A stretch of 64,000 bases of DNA from Rhodospirillum rubrum ATCC 11170. Lineage in GTDB: Bacteria; Pseudomonadota; Alphaproteobacteria; Rhodospirillales; Rhodospirillaceae. Shown one piece after another: positions 17,600 to 25,681 of this stretch. The position numbers and the translations under genes were made by a program. The notes beneath the pieces were generated by a model. The model was given only the letters and a program-made list of their open reading frames with translations. It was not told the DNA's origin and made no database searches. Where the stretch lies: the NCBI RefSeq assembly GCF_000013085.1, contig NC_007643.1, positions 1,535,001 to 1,599,000 of the forward strand, in the 5' to 3' direction. How positions within the stretch are numbered: position 1 is the first letter of the stretch; each line of letters begins with the position of its first letter.

Positions 17600-19240
17600 A
17601 TGATATCCGCGACGATGATGACCACGCCGCTTCTTCTCTCCGGCGTGATCGAGCACGCGGCGCGCTGCCATGGCGAAACCGAGGTGGTTTCGCGCCGGGA
17701 CGACGGAACCCTGCACCGCCAAACCTACGCCGACACCGCGTCGCGGGCCCGTCGTCTGGCCCGGGCCCTGATCGAGCTGGGGGCGGCGCCCGGCGATGCC
17801 ATCGGCACCCTGGCTTGGAACGGCAACCGCCATCTGGAACTCTATTACGGTGTTCCGGGGGCGGGGATGGTTTGCCACACCATCAATCCCCGGCTGTTCG
17901 CCGAGCAGATCGCCTTTATCATCAAAGACGCCGGCGACCGCTTTTTGTTCGTCGATCCCGGCTTCCTCGGCTTGCTTGCGGGGATTTTGCCCGATCTTCC
18001 CGCCCTTGAAGCGGTGGTGGTGATGGACGATCACGCCCCCGCGGCCGAGCTTGCCGGGGTTCGCCTGCTGGCTTACGAGGAGGTACTGGCCGCCCAGACC
18101 GATGACGCCTTCGACTGGCCGTCGTTCGATGAAAACGCCGCGGCGGGCATCTGTTACACCTCGGGCACCACGGGCAACCCCAAGGGGGTCGTCTATTCCC
18201 ACCGGTCGACCATCTTGCATGCGCTCAGCGCCGTGCAGCCCGATGTCTTCGCCCTGTCGGCCCGGGATACGGTGATGCCGGTGGTGCCGATGTTCCATGT
18301 CAACGCCTGGGGGATGCCCCATGCGGCGCCGATGGTCGGGGCCAAGCTGGTGCTGCCCGGTGGACGGCTTGATGGCGCCAGCCTGATCGAGCTGATTCGC
18401 GGCGAACAGGTGACCGCCACCGCCGGGGTGCCGACGGTCTGGCAGGGGCTGCTCGGCCACGTCGAGGCCAAGGGCGGCGGATTGGCGCCGCTGGACCGGG
18501 TGGTGATCGGCGGGGCGGCCTGTCCGCAGAGCATGATGAGCCGGTTCGCCGCCTTGGGAACCCGGGCGATCCACGCCTGGGGGATGACCGAGACCAGCCC
18601 GCTGTGCGTCGCCAGCGTTTTGACGGCGCGCCACCGTGACCTGGGCGAGGACGAGGCCCTGCGCCTGCGCCTCAAGCAGGGGCGGCCGGCCTTCGGGGCG
18701 GAGTTGCGCATCGTCGACCATGCCGGTCGGGCCTTGCCCTGGGATGGGGTGACGCGCGGCATGCTCGAGGTGCGCGGCCCGTGGATCTGCGCGGGCTATC
18801 TCAACAATCCCGACCGCACCGCTTTTTCCGCCGATGGCTGGTTCGCCACCGGTGACGTGGCGACGATCACCACCGACGGCTTCATGGACATCGTCGATCG
18901 CACCAAGGACGTCATCAAATCGGGTGGCGAATGGATCAGTTCGATCGCCCTGGAAAACATCGCCATCGGCCATCCGGCGGTGCGTGAGGTCGCCGCCATC
19001 GCCCGCCCCGATGCGCGCTGGGGCGAGCGTCCCCGCTTGATCGTCGCCCTGCGCGAGGGCGCGACGCTGACCCCGGGCGAAATGGCGGCGTGGTTCGAGG
19101 GCAAGGTGGCGAAATGGTGGATCCCCGATGATTTGGTGATCGTGGAAACCCTGCCCCATACGGCGACCGGCAAACTTCAAAAGCGCGAGCTGCGCCAAGT
19201 CTATGGCGCCGAGCGGCTGGAAAGCGCCCAAGCCCTATAG
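17600..19240 (+). CDS. Fatty-acyl-CoA synthetase (AMP-binding, AlkK-like)
   Basis: A 546-residue ANL-superfamily acyl-CoA ligase. The P-loop [19 protein letters not shown] is near residue 185, [12 protein letters not shown] near 325, and [25 protein letters not shown] leads to the C-terminal domain; the catalytic Lys lies in [11 protein letters not shown]. The TETSPL and AWGM pattern resembles medium- and long-chain AlkK/FadD3-like enzymes. GGGAGG lies nine bases before the ATG. It diverges from the SCP2 gene and is followed by the ETF-quinone oxidoreductase gene. Confidence 0.9.
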   Translation: MISATMMTTPLLLSGVIEHAARCHGETEVVSRRDDGTLHRQTYADTASRARRLARALIELGAAPGDAIGTLAWNGNRHLELYYGVPGAGMVCHTINPRLFAEQIAFIIKDAGDRFLFVDPGFLGLLAGILPDLPALEAVVVMDDHAPAAELAGVRLLAYEEVLAAQTDDAFDWPSFDENAAAGICYTSGTTGNPKGVVYSHRSTILHALSAVQPDVFALSARDTVMPVVPMFHVNAWGMPHAAPMVGAKLVLPGGRLDGASLIELIRGEQVTATAGVPTVWQGLLGHVEAKGGGLAPLDRVVIGGAACPQSMMSRFAALGTRAIHAWGMTETSPLCVASVLTARHRDLGEDEALRLRLKQGRPAFGAELRIVDHAGRALPWDGVTRGMLEVRGPWICAGYLNNPDRTAFSADGWFATGDVATITTDGFMDIVDRTKDVIKSGGEWISSIALENIAIGHPAVREVAAIARPDARWGERPRLIVALREGATLTPGEMAAWFEGKVAKWWIPDDLVIVETLPHTATGKLQKRELRQVYGAERLESAQAL

Positions 19241-19251
19241 AATATCATTCT
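19237..19251. promoter_or_regulatory. Perfect inverted repeat at the end of the ligase gene
   Basis: TAGAAT-ATC-ATTCTA is a perfect 6-bp inverted repeat that includes the stop codon and sits at the start of a distinctly AT-rich 104-base gap before the ETF-quinone oxidoreductase gene. It could be a regulator site; nothing confirms that. Confidence 0.35.
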
Positions 19252-19344
19252 AGATAAAAATATTAGACAGAAATTCTAAAAATTCCCCCGGTCCAACCCG
19301 GGGCAAGGCCGGCGACAAGGCCTGGAACAAGGGAGGAGACGGCG

Positions 19345-20970
19345 ATGGATCGTGAGACGATGAGCTTTGACGTGGTGGTGGTGGGGGGCGGCCCCTCCGG
19401 GCTGGCCAGCGCCATTCGCCTGAAGCAATTGCGCCCCGACACCTCGGTTTGTTTGATCGAGAAGGGGGCGGAGATCGGCGCCCATATCCTGTCGGGCGCG
19501 GTGATCGAACCCCGGGCCCTGGATGAATTGCTGCCCGATTGGGCCGAGAGCGCCGAGCGCGGCGAGGCGCCCTTCGACTGTCCGGCCCGCGAGGATCGCC
19601 TGTTGCTGTTAACCCGACGGCGGGCCTTTCGCCTGCCCTTGCCGCGCGAAATGAACAACCATGGCAATTACATCGTCAGCCTGGGGGTGCTCTGCCGCTG
19701 GCTGGCGGCGCGGGCCGAGGCCTTGGGGGTCGAGATCTTTCCCGGCTTCGCCGCCGCCGAGGTGCTTTATGACGGGACCGGCGCCGTCTGCGGCGTGGCC
19801 ACCGGCGACATGGGGGTGGGCCGCGATGGTCGGCCGACCGCCGCCCATACGCCCGGCGTCGCCTTGCTCGCCCGCCAGACCCTGTTCGCCGAGGGCTGCC
19901 GGGGATCGTTGAGCGCCCAACTCGGCGATCGCTTCGCCCTGCGCCGCGCCTGCGATCCCCAGGCCTATGGCCTTGGCCTAAAGGAACTGTGGGAGATTCC
20001 GGCCGAGAACCATCAGCCGGGATTGATCCTGCACACCGCCGGTTGGCCCTTGCCGTCCGATACCTATGGCGGATCGTTCCTCTATCACCTGGGAACCAAT
20101 CAGGTGGCGGTCGGCTATGTGGTGGCCCTTGATTACGCCAATCCCTATCTGTCGCCCTTCGAGGAATTCCAGCGTCACAAGACCCATCCGGCGATCGCCG
20201 ACCATCTGCGCGGCGGGCGGCGCATCGCCTATGGGGCGCGGGCGCTTTCGGAAGGCGGGCTGCAATCCCTGCCGCAACTGACCTTTCCCGGCGGGGCGCT
20301 GATCGGCGATACCGCCGGTTTCCTCAATGTTCCCAAGATCAAGGGCACCCATGCGGCGATGAAATCGGCAATGCTGGCGGCCGAGGCGGTGGTCCGGGCC
20401 TTGGATGAGGGCAGGGTGGAGGCTTTGGGCTACACCCCGGCCTTCGCCGCCAGCTGGCTGCACAAGGAATTGCACGCCGTGCGCAATGTGCGGCCCAGCT
20501 TCCGCTGGGGGCGGTGGGCCGGCTTCGCCTATGCGGGACTGGAAAGTGTCGTTCTGCGCGGCAAGGCGCCCTGGACCCTGCGCAACCGCGCCGACCACCT
20601 GCACCTGGGCAAGGCGGCCGATCACCGACCCATCGACTATGCCAAACCCGATGGCGTGCTGACCTTCGACCGCCTGTCCTCGGTCTATCTGTCCAACACC
20701 AATCACGTCGAAGACCAACCCTGCCACCTGCGTCTGAAAGACCCCGAGGTGGCGATCGCCACCAATCTGGCGGTTTTCGACGCCCCCGAGCAGCGCTATT
20801 GCCCGGCCGGCGTCTATGAGGTGGTGCGCGAGGGCGCGGCCGAGCCGCGCCTGCAGATCAACGCCCAGAACTGCCTGCATTGCAAAACCTGCGACATCAA
20901 GGATCCCACCCAGAACATTGTCTGGACCGTGCCCGAAGGCGGCGGCGGCCCGGCCTATTCGGCGATGTGA
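19345..20970 (+). CDS. Electron-transfer flavoprotein:ubiquinone oxidoreductase
   Basis: Passes electrons from reduced ETF, itself reduced by acyl-CoA dehydrogenases, to ubiquinone at the inner membrane. The 541-residue protein has the FAD-binding VVVGGGPSGLASA motif (residues 11-23), the AEGCRGSL segment, and near the C-terminus four Cys (one in RYCPAGVYE, three in NCLHCKTCDIKDP) that ligate the 4Fe-4S cluster. Length matches mitochondrial and bacterial ETF-QO. It completes the respiratory link for the beta-oxidation genes to its left. A GGGAGGAGAC Shine-Dalgarno precedes the ATG. Confidence 0.95.
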   Translation: MDRETMSFDVVVVGGGPSGLASAIRLKQLRPDTSVCLIEKGAEIGAHILSGAVIEPRALDELLPDWAESAERGEAPFDCPAREDRLLLLTRRRAFRLPLPREMNNHGNYIVSLGVLCRWLAARAEALGVEIFPGFAAAEVLYDGTGAVCGVATGDMGVGRDGRPTAAHTPGVALLARQTLFAEGCRGSLSAQLGDRFALRRACDPQAYGLGLKELWEIPAENHQPGLILHTAGWPLPSDTYGGSFLYHLGTNQVAVGYVVALDYANPYLSPFEEFQRHKTHPAIADHLRGGRRIAYGARALSEGGLQSLPQLTFPGGALIGDTAGFLNVPKIKGTHAAMKSAMLAAEAVVRALDEGRVEALGYTPAFAASWLHKELHAVRNVRPSFRWGRWAGFAYAGLESVVLRGKAPWTLRNRADHLHLGKAADHRPIDYAKPDGVLTFDRLSSVYLSNTNHVEDQPCHLRLKDPEVAIATNLAVFDAPEQRYCPAGVYEVVREGAAEPRLQINAQNCLHCKTCDIKDPTQNIVWTVPEGGGGPAYSAM

Positions 20971-21455
20971 GCCCACGCGGGGAGCCGGGGCCATATCGTT
21001 GTCGATCGTCGTCAGCCGCCCCGAACTTCTCCCACCGCCCTTCTCGGCTGCCCGAGGGCGATGTGGGCCGGGGAGCCCGCGATCACCGCCGGTAAGGGAT
21101 CGCTTCGACCAAGGCGTCCGGGACGGCGCTTTTCGCGCGATTTACCGTAAAATGCCAAGGATCGCGCGGGGCTTGCCCCTTGGCGGGGCAGGGGGGGTAA
21201 AGAGGATGAGGGGGTGCCACTTTTGGTGGTGAAGGTGTTTCTTTAACCTTCCTTGCCGCAGTCCGGCGGAAAAGCCCAATGTCCGAGTGTTTCATTTGCG
21301 GCCCCATCTCCAGGATTACCGCTGCGGGCCCAACGATTGTGGCTTGTCGAGGGTGGAGGGAGTGGAGGAATATCGCGACCCTGTTCGGGGCGGTCCGTGG
21401 CAGTCCAATCGGGCTATCACCGGCGCCCCGCTGCCGTGCAAGAGGATCCCCCACA
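20971..21455. other. 485-base intergenic region before the hutP-like gene
   Basis: No gene is supported here. Two hairpins are visible: an 8-bp stem CGCGCGAT/ATCGCGCG with arms at 21134-21141 and 21161-21168, and TGCCCC-TTGGC-GGGGCA at 21174-21190. Neither is followed by a T-run. An in-frame extension of the hutP-like frame back to 21279 shows no homology and was not used. Confidence 0.5.
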
Positions 21456-21872
21456 ATGGATATCAATCCCAATCGCCTCGGCAAGGTCGCGATCATCGCC
21501 GCGATCAGCTCCCGCGAGGAAGAAGAGGAGTTCAAGGCCTATCTTGCGGAAAACAGCAAAATTAAACTTGCCGTTACGTTCGTCAGTGGCGTGCGGACCG
21601 ATGTAACGAAAAGCTTCGTCAAGTCGATCGTCGCCTGCGCCCTGCAAGGCCATGTCATTCGCCACCAGCACAACGAATTGCACGGCGTCATTCATGCCGG
21701 TCTGGAATGCCTGAAGGGCATCAGCGCCGATGTGGCGGCGGAGGCCAGCCTCAAGCTCAAGGTCGCCGTGGTCAATGACGGCAAATGGGTCGCCGTCGCC
21801 GCCCATGGCGAGTCGGCTTTCCATCCCGAGACCAATCACGAGCGCATGGGCTTCGGCGTCATGCATATCTGA
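21456..21872 (+). CDS. hutP: HutP-family RNA-binding antiterminator
   Basis: A 138-residue protein that aligns along its length with HutP of Bacillus subtilis (148 residues), which binds L-histidine and Mg2+ and then UAG triplets in mRNA to prevent termination of the hut operon. Conserved here are LHGVIHAGLECLKG (His76, His80, Glu84) and NHERMGFGVMHI (His128), matching the metal- and RNA-binding segments HALYHATMEALHG and EHETFGVGINHI recalled for Bacillus HutP. The hut operons lie 16 kb away, whereas the malonate decarboxylase genes begin 515 bases downstream on the same strand. Target and ligand in this organism are therefore open. AGAGGA precedes the chosen ATG. Confidence 0.88.
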   Translation: MDINPNRLGKVAIIAAISSREEEEEFKAYLAENSKIKLAVTFVSGVRTDVTKSFVKSIVACALQGHVIRHQHNELHGVIHAGLECLKGISADVAAEASLKLKVAVVNDGKWVAVAAHGESAFHPETNHERMGFGVMHI

Positions 21873-22387
21873 GCCCGGTCAGGGCCTTGATATCCACAGA
21901 TTTTTCGCGGAAATTAGGCCATAGGGGTGGGGCGATGAGGTCCAAAAGTCGTGGTTTGGACCTCTCTTCCTCCCCCATAGGAGCCAAGAGCGATAAATTC
22001 TTGAAACTCAAACCGCTTCGCCCCCTTTCGACGACCCATCCCGCATTAAGGCGAAAATAAGGATGGACACGGGGCGCAAACCATGAAAATGATCCGCCCC
22101 AAGCGACGGGGGCCATGTGGGTTTCCCAGCCGCCGACCCCCAAAAGGGGATGTGATTTTTGTGATCTTGAGCAGTGACGGGACGGGCGGCATGTGGCCGT
22201 TCTCTTTGTCGGACCACGCTCAACCCGCTCGTTTCACCCTGTGATCCTTGTGCTGTTCGTGACGGTGACCCCCTGACGGTCCTTTGATGCGTCCAACGCG
22301 GTTTTCGCGACTGGGCGACGCCTTGGGACCCGGGCTGGCGATGCTGCGTGTCAGCGATCCGCCGGCCATGATTTGGGCAGGCGTTTC
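21873..22387 (+). promoter_or_regulatory. Structured leader between hutP and the malonate decarboxylase genes
   Basis: No gene is supported in this 515-base gap, which carries several RNA-like signals. Two TAG triplets exactly four bases apart (21915-21917 and 21922-21924) match the UAG-N4-UAG spacing of known HutP sites. They are followed by a perfect 10-bp stem GAGGTCCAAA/TTTGGACCTC (21937-21946 with 21955-21964). Further on, CCCCC at 22137-22141 can pair either with GGGGG at 22108-22112 or with GGGG at 22146-22149; the second form is followed by TTTTT at 22155-22159. This looks like a possible attenuator for mad expression. Structure is seen; function is inferred. Confidence 0.45.
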
Positions 22388-23311
22388 ATGGACTCCGCAT
22401 TGAGGGACACCGTTCGCGATTGTCAGCCAGGGCTCTGGCGCGATCCGATTTGCTGGACGATCGGCAGCGCCTTTGTCGCGGGCGCCCTTCTCGAAGTTTC
22501 CACCCACCCCAAGCCGGGTTTGGTCACCCCGCGGTCCAATGGATCGCATGCCGACATGACCTTGCAGACCTTCATGGTCTCCTCGGCCGCCATCACCCCG
22601 TGTTTTTACCAATGCGCCGAAGCCGGTTTCGGCCATTCCGGCCCGGCCGCGACCCTTCTTCCGCTGGTTCGCGAGATCGGCCGCGAGTATGAAGCCCGCC
22701 TGCTGGCCGCCACCGGCGGCATCAATACCCAGCGCGGCCTGCTGTTCTCGGCCGGCATCCTCTGCGCTAGCGCCGGTTTGCTGGCCCGCGATCAAACACC
22801 GTTCAGTGTCGAGGCCCTGTTTTCCACCGCCGCCCTGATGACCAAGGGATTGTGCGCCCGGGAACTCGCCGCCAGGGCCGTCCGCATTCCGGCCACCGCC
22901 GGTGAGCATCTGCATCAAAGCCTGGGTATTCTGGGGATCCGCGGCGAAGTCGAAACCGGCTTCCCCACCGTCGCCCTGGCCGGTCTGCCCGCCCTCAAAG
23001 CGGCGCTCGCCGCCGGCGTCCCGCTCAACTGGGCCCTTGTTCACACCCTGATTTCGCTGATGTCGGTCACCGAAGACACCACGGTTCTGTGGCGCGGTGG
23101 TCCGCAAGCCCTTGATTTCATTCGAACCGAAGCCCGCCGGGTGCTGTGCCTGGGGGGAGCGATGAGCGAGGCGGGTCGCGCCGCCATCGATCGGTTCGAT
23201 CACGACTGCGTCGCCCGCAACCTTAGTCCGGGCGGTTCCGCCGACCTGCTGGCCGTAACGGTCGGGGTCCATAGCCTTCTCAACGGCAGTCTTGCCCTAG
23301 GAAAAAACTGA
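22388..23311 (+). CDS. madG: Triphosphoribosyl-dephospho-CoA synthase (MadG/MdcB/CitG type)
   Basis: Makes 2-(5-triphosphoribosyl)-3-dephospho-CoA from ATP and dephospho-CoA, the precursor of the malonate decarboxylase ACP prosthetic group. The 307-residue protein shows the CitG/MdcB pattern: GALLEVSTHPKPGLVTPRSNG near residues 32-52, ATGGINTQRGLLFSAGILCA near 119, and a late SLMSVTEDTTVLWRGG segment. The ATG at 22388 is preferred to a TTG at 22373 with no ribosome site. It begins the mad gene series. Confidence 0.92.
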   Translation: MDSALRDTVRDCQPGLWRDPICWTIGSAFVAGALLEVSTHPKPGLVTPRSNGSHADMTLQTFMVSSAAITPCFYQCAEAGFGHSGPAATLLPLVREIGREYEARLLAATGGINTQRGLLFSAGILCASAGLLARDQTPFSVEALFSTAALMTKGLCARELAARAVRIPATAGEHLHQSLGILGIRGEVETGFPTVALAGLPALKAALAAGVPLNWALVHTLISLMSVTEDTTVLWRGGPQALDFIRTEARRVLCLGGAMSEAGRAAIDRFDHDCVARNLSPGGSADLLAVTVGVHSLLNGSLALGKN

Positions 23312-23366
23312 TTTCGCCGGCATCGGTCCCCGATGACCGACGAAACCCGCAGCGCATGAGGAACCC

Positions 23367-23486
23367 ATGAACATCATCGTTTACGCCGGGTTTAGCTACT
23401 TCATTACCGCCGTCATCGCTTACGCGGTGATGGGGGTGATCGTTAGCCTATCCCGCTTCCTGTCCCAGCGTTCGAACGCCCAGTAA
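23367..23486 (+). CDS. Small single-span membrane protein (39 aa) between madG and madB
   Basis: A 39-residue open frame, MNIIVYAGFSYFITAVIAYA followed by VMGVIVSLSRFLSQRSNAQ, is essentially one transmembrane helix with a short basic/polar tail. A GAGGAA Shine-Dalgarno lies three bases before the ATG, and madB starts 16 bases after its stop, so it is almost surely translated with madB. Its position next to the OadB-like pump subunit recalls the small gamma (OadG-like) subunits that assemble Na+-pumping decarboxylases, but it is shorter and I cannot show homology. Function unknown. Confidence 0.72.
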   Translation: MNIIVYAGFSYFITAVIAYAVMGVIVSLSRFLSQRSNAQ

Positions 23487-23502
23487 CGCGAGAGAGCAAG
23501 AA

Positions 23503-24714
23503 ATGTTCGACCAGATTCTTACGGTTTTTCCGGGCATCGGGACGCTTTTCGTCCAGGAGCCCGTCATCGCCATCTCCCGCCTCGGGTTGATGGGCCTTGG
23601 CTTCTTCCTCGCCTATCTGGGTTTTAAGCGGACTCTCGAGCCGTTGATCATGGTGCCGATGGGTCTGGGCATGATGGCGGTGAATGCCGGCGTGATGTTT
23701 CTTGAAGCCGGGCAGATCGGCACCCTGATCATTGCGCCGATGGTGTCCGACACCGAAGGCCTGATCAATATCCTGCAGATCGACTTCCTCCAGCCGGTCT
23801 ACAACTTCACCTTCACCAACTCGCTGGTCGCCTGCCTGCTGTTCATGGGCATCGGCACGATGGCCGACATCTCGTTCATCCTGGCGCGCCCCTGGGCCAG
23901 CATGACGGTGGCGCTGTTCGCCGAGCTTGGCACCTTCGCCACGCTGGTGATCGGTTATTACTGTGGTCTGACCCCCGGTCAGGCGGCGGCCGTTGGGTCG
24001 ATCGGCGGCGCCGATGGTCCGATGGTGCTGTTCGCCTCGCTGGTGATGGCCAAGGACCTCTTCGTTCCGATCTCGATCATCGCCTATTTGTACCTGTCGC
24101 TGTGCTACGCCGGTTACCCCTACCTGGTGAAGTGGCTGATCCCCGAGAAATACCGTGGCCTGGAAGTCGAATTCGAGTTCCCCGACGTCAGCCAGGAAGC
24201 CAAGTTCGTCTTCACCATCGTCGCCGCCGGCCTGCTGTGCTTCCTGCTGCCCGTCGCCGCTCCGCTGATCTTGTCGTTCTTCCTGGGCGTCGCCATCAAG
24301 GAAGCCGAGATCGAGCCCTACCAGCAGCTGCTTGAGAAGACCATCACCTACGGAGCCACCCTGTTCCTCGGCCTCGTGCTCGGCGTGCTGTGCGAAGCCT
24401 CCACCCTGCTTGATCCCCGCGTCGCCATCCTCCTCGTCCTCGGCATCACGGCCCTTGCCATCTCCGGCCTGGGTGGCATCGCCGGCGGCTGGTTCATGTG
24501 GTGGTGGAGCAAGGGCAAGTTCAATCCCGTCATTGGCATCGCCGGCGTCTCTTGCATGCCCTCGACCGCCAAGATCGCTCAGCAGATCGCCTTCGAAGCC
24601 AGCCCCTACGCCATGATCATGCCTTTGGCCATGGGTGCCCAGATCTGCGGCGTCATCGTCTCCGCCATTGCCGTCGGCGTCTTCGCCTCGACGATCGGCC
24701 TGGTCGGCGGTTGA
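23503..24714 (+). CDS. madB: Carboxybiotin decarboxylase, Na+-pumping membrane subunit
   Basis: An integral membrane protein (403 residues, many hydrophobic segments) of the OadB/GcdB/MadB family. It decarboxylates carboxybiotin on MadF and couples this to Na+ export. The conserved SIGGADGPMVLFASL segment (Gly168, Gly169, Asp171) matches the Na+/carboxybiotin-binding GGADGP motif of OadB, and GIAGVSCMPSTAKIAQ near residue 345 matches the second conserved family region. It follows the 39-residue membrane protein by 16 bases and is followed by a strong stem-loop. Confidence 0.94.
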   Translation: MFDQILTVFPGIGTLFVQEPVIAISRLGLMGLGFFLAYLGFKRTLEPLIMVPMGLGMMAVNAGVMFLEAGQIGTLIIAPMVSDTEGLINILQIDFLQPVYNFTFTNSLVACLLFMGIGTMADISFILARPWASMTVALFAELGTFATLVIGYYCGLTPGQAAAVGSIGGADGPMVLFASLVMAKDLFVPISIIAYLYLSLCYAGYPYLVKWLIPEKYRGLEVEFEFPDVSQEAKFVFTIVAAGLLCFLLPVAAPLILSFFLGVAIKEAEIEPYQQLLEKTITYGATLFLGLVLGVLCEASTLLDPRVAILLVLGITALAISGLGGIAGGWFMWWWSKGKFNPVIGIAGVSCMPSTAKIAQQIAFEASPYAMIMPLAMGAQICGVIVSAIAVGVFASTIGLVGG

Positions 24715-24719
24715 CGACT

Positions 24720-24757
24720 AGCGTCCGGTGTCTCTCTCCCCCCGGGCACCGGACGCT
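24720..24757 (+). terminator. Strong stem-loop between madB and the biotin ligase gene
   Basis: A perfect 11-bp stem (AGCGTCCGGTG with CACCGGACGCT) and a 16-base loop start six bases after the madB stop and are followed by CCCCCTTTC. With so weak a T-run it may be a partial terminator or an mRNA-stabilising structure that sets the ratio of madG/madB to downstream transcript. Confidence 0.65.
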
Positions 24758-24815
24758 CCCCCTTTCGACACTCTGATTACCCTGGTTCCCGTCTCCTGCC
24801 GATAGGACCACTCCG

Positions 24816-25649
24816 ATGACCGCTCTGCCGTTTCCCCCCGTCTCTGCCGCCGATCTTGTTCGCCTCCCCAAGGTCGAGCGGCGGCAAGGCACCATCGGCC
24901 GGACCGTCTTCCACCTCGCCGAGGTGGACTCGACCAACCGGTTGATGGGCGGCCTTGCCAGAGACGGCGCCCTCCCCGGAACCGTGGTGGTCGCCGACCA
25001 CCAGGTGGCCGGTCGCGGCAAGGGCGAGCGTCCGTGGTTCTCGCGGCCCGGTGAGGGGCTCTGCCTCTCGATCCTGCTTTCCCCGAAGCGTCCGATCGAG
25101 GAAGTGCCCCAGTTGACCCTGGTGATCGCCGTGGCCGTGGCCGAGGCGATCACCCGGGCCACCGGGGTCCAGCCCCGGGTCAAATGGCCCAATGACCTGT
25201 TGGTCGATGGGCGCAAGCTCTGCGGCATTCTCTGCGAGCTGCTCTCCTCGGCCGATGGCGATGTCCATCACGTGATCGCCGGCATCGGCCTGAATACCGG
25301 GCTGTCGGTTGATGATTTCCCCGGCTCGCTGCAAGCGATTGGAACATCGTTGGCGATTGAAAGCGGACGGGCGATCGACCGGTTCGCCGTGCTCCCCGTC
25401 TTGCTCGACCATCTCGAAGCCTGGGTCGAGCTTTGGGAGCGCGAGGGATTTGCCCCGGTGCGCGACGCCTGGGTTCGCCTTTCCTGCACCCTTGGCAAGG
25501 ACATCACCCTCGAGTCCGAAGGAACGCGCTGCCATGGCGTCGCGGTGGATCTCGGTATCGATGGAAGTTTGAGTATTCGCGATGAAAGCGGAGAAGTTCA
25601 CCACTTTCATTATGGAGAAACGCGTCTCTCTTCGGCTATCGCCGGCTAA
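24816..25649 (+). CDS. birA: Biotin--[carboxyl carrier protein] ligase, catalytic type without HTH
   Basis: Attaches biotin to acceptor lysines through biotinyl-AMP. The 277-residue protein has the catalytic-domain motifs VDSTNRLM (near 37), GRGKGERPW (near 65, variant of GRGRRGR), VKWPNDLLV (near 127) and KLCGILCEL, plus a small C-terminal SH3-like domain. It lacks the N-terminal DNA-binding domain of E. coli BirA. Standing between madB and madA, it is well placed to biotinylate MadF (31530-31739), although a housekeeping role is equally possible. AT-richer sequence marks its last 60 bases. Confidence 0.92.
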   Translation: MTALPFPPVSAADLVRLPKVERRQGTIGRTVFHLAEVDSTNRLMGGLARDGALPGTVVVADHQVAGRGKGERPWFSRPGEGLCLSILLSPKRPIEEVPQLTLVIAVAVAEAITRATGVQPRVKWPNDLLVDGRKLCGILCELLSSADGDVHHVIAGIGLNTGLSVDDFPGSLQAIGTSLAIESGRAIDRFAVLPVLLDHLEAWVELWEREGFAPVRDAWVRLSCTLGKDITLESEGTRCHGVAVDLGIDGSLSIRDESGEVHHFHYGETRLSSAIAG

Positions 25650-25681
25650 ACGCGTCAGTATAACAAAATAGAGGTCGTTCC

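Noticed and set aside
17322-18009. Open frames crossing the SCP2/ligase intergenic region into the ligase gene
   Set aside because: They overlap the well-supported ligase in other frames and carry Arg-rich, non-conserved sequence.
21279-21455. Upstream extension of the HutP-like protein with Cys-containing N-terminus
   Set aside because: The added 59 residues have no counterpart in HutP, which is about 140-150 residues, and the ATG at 21456 has a usable ribosome site.
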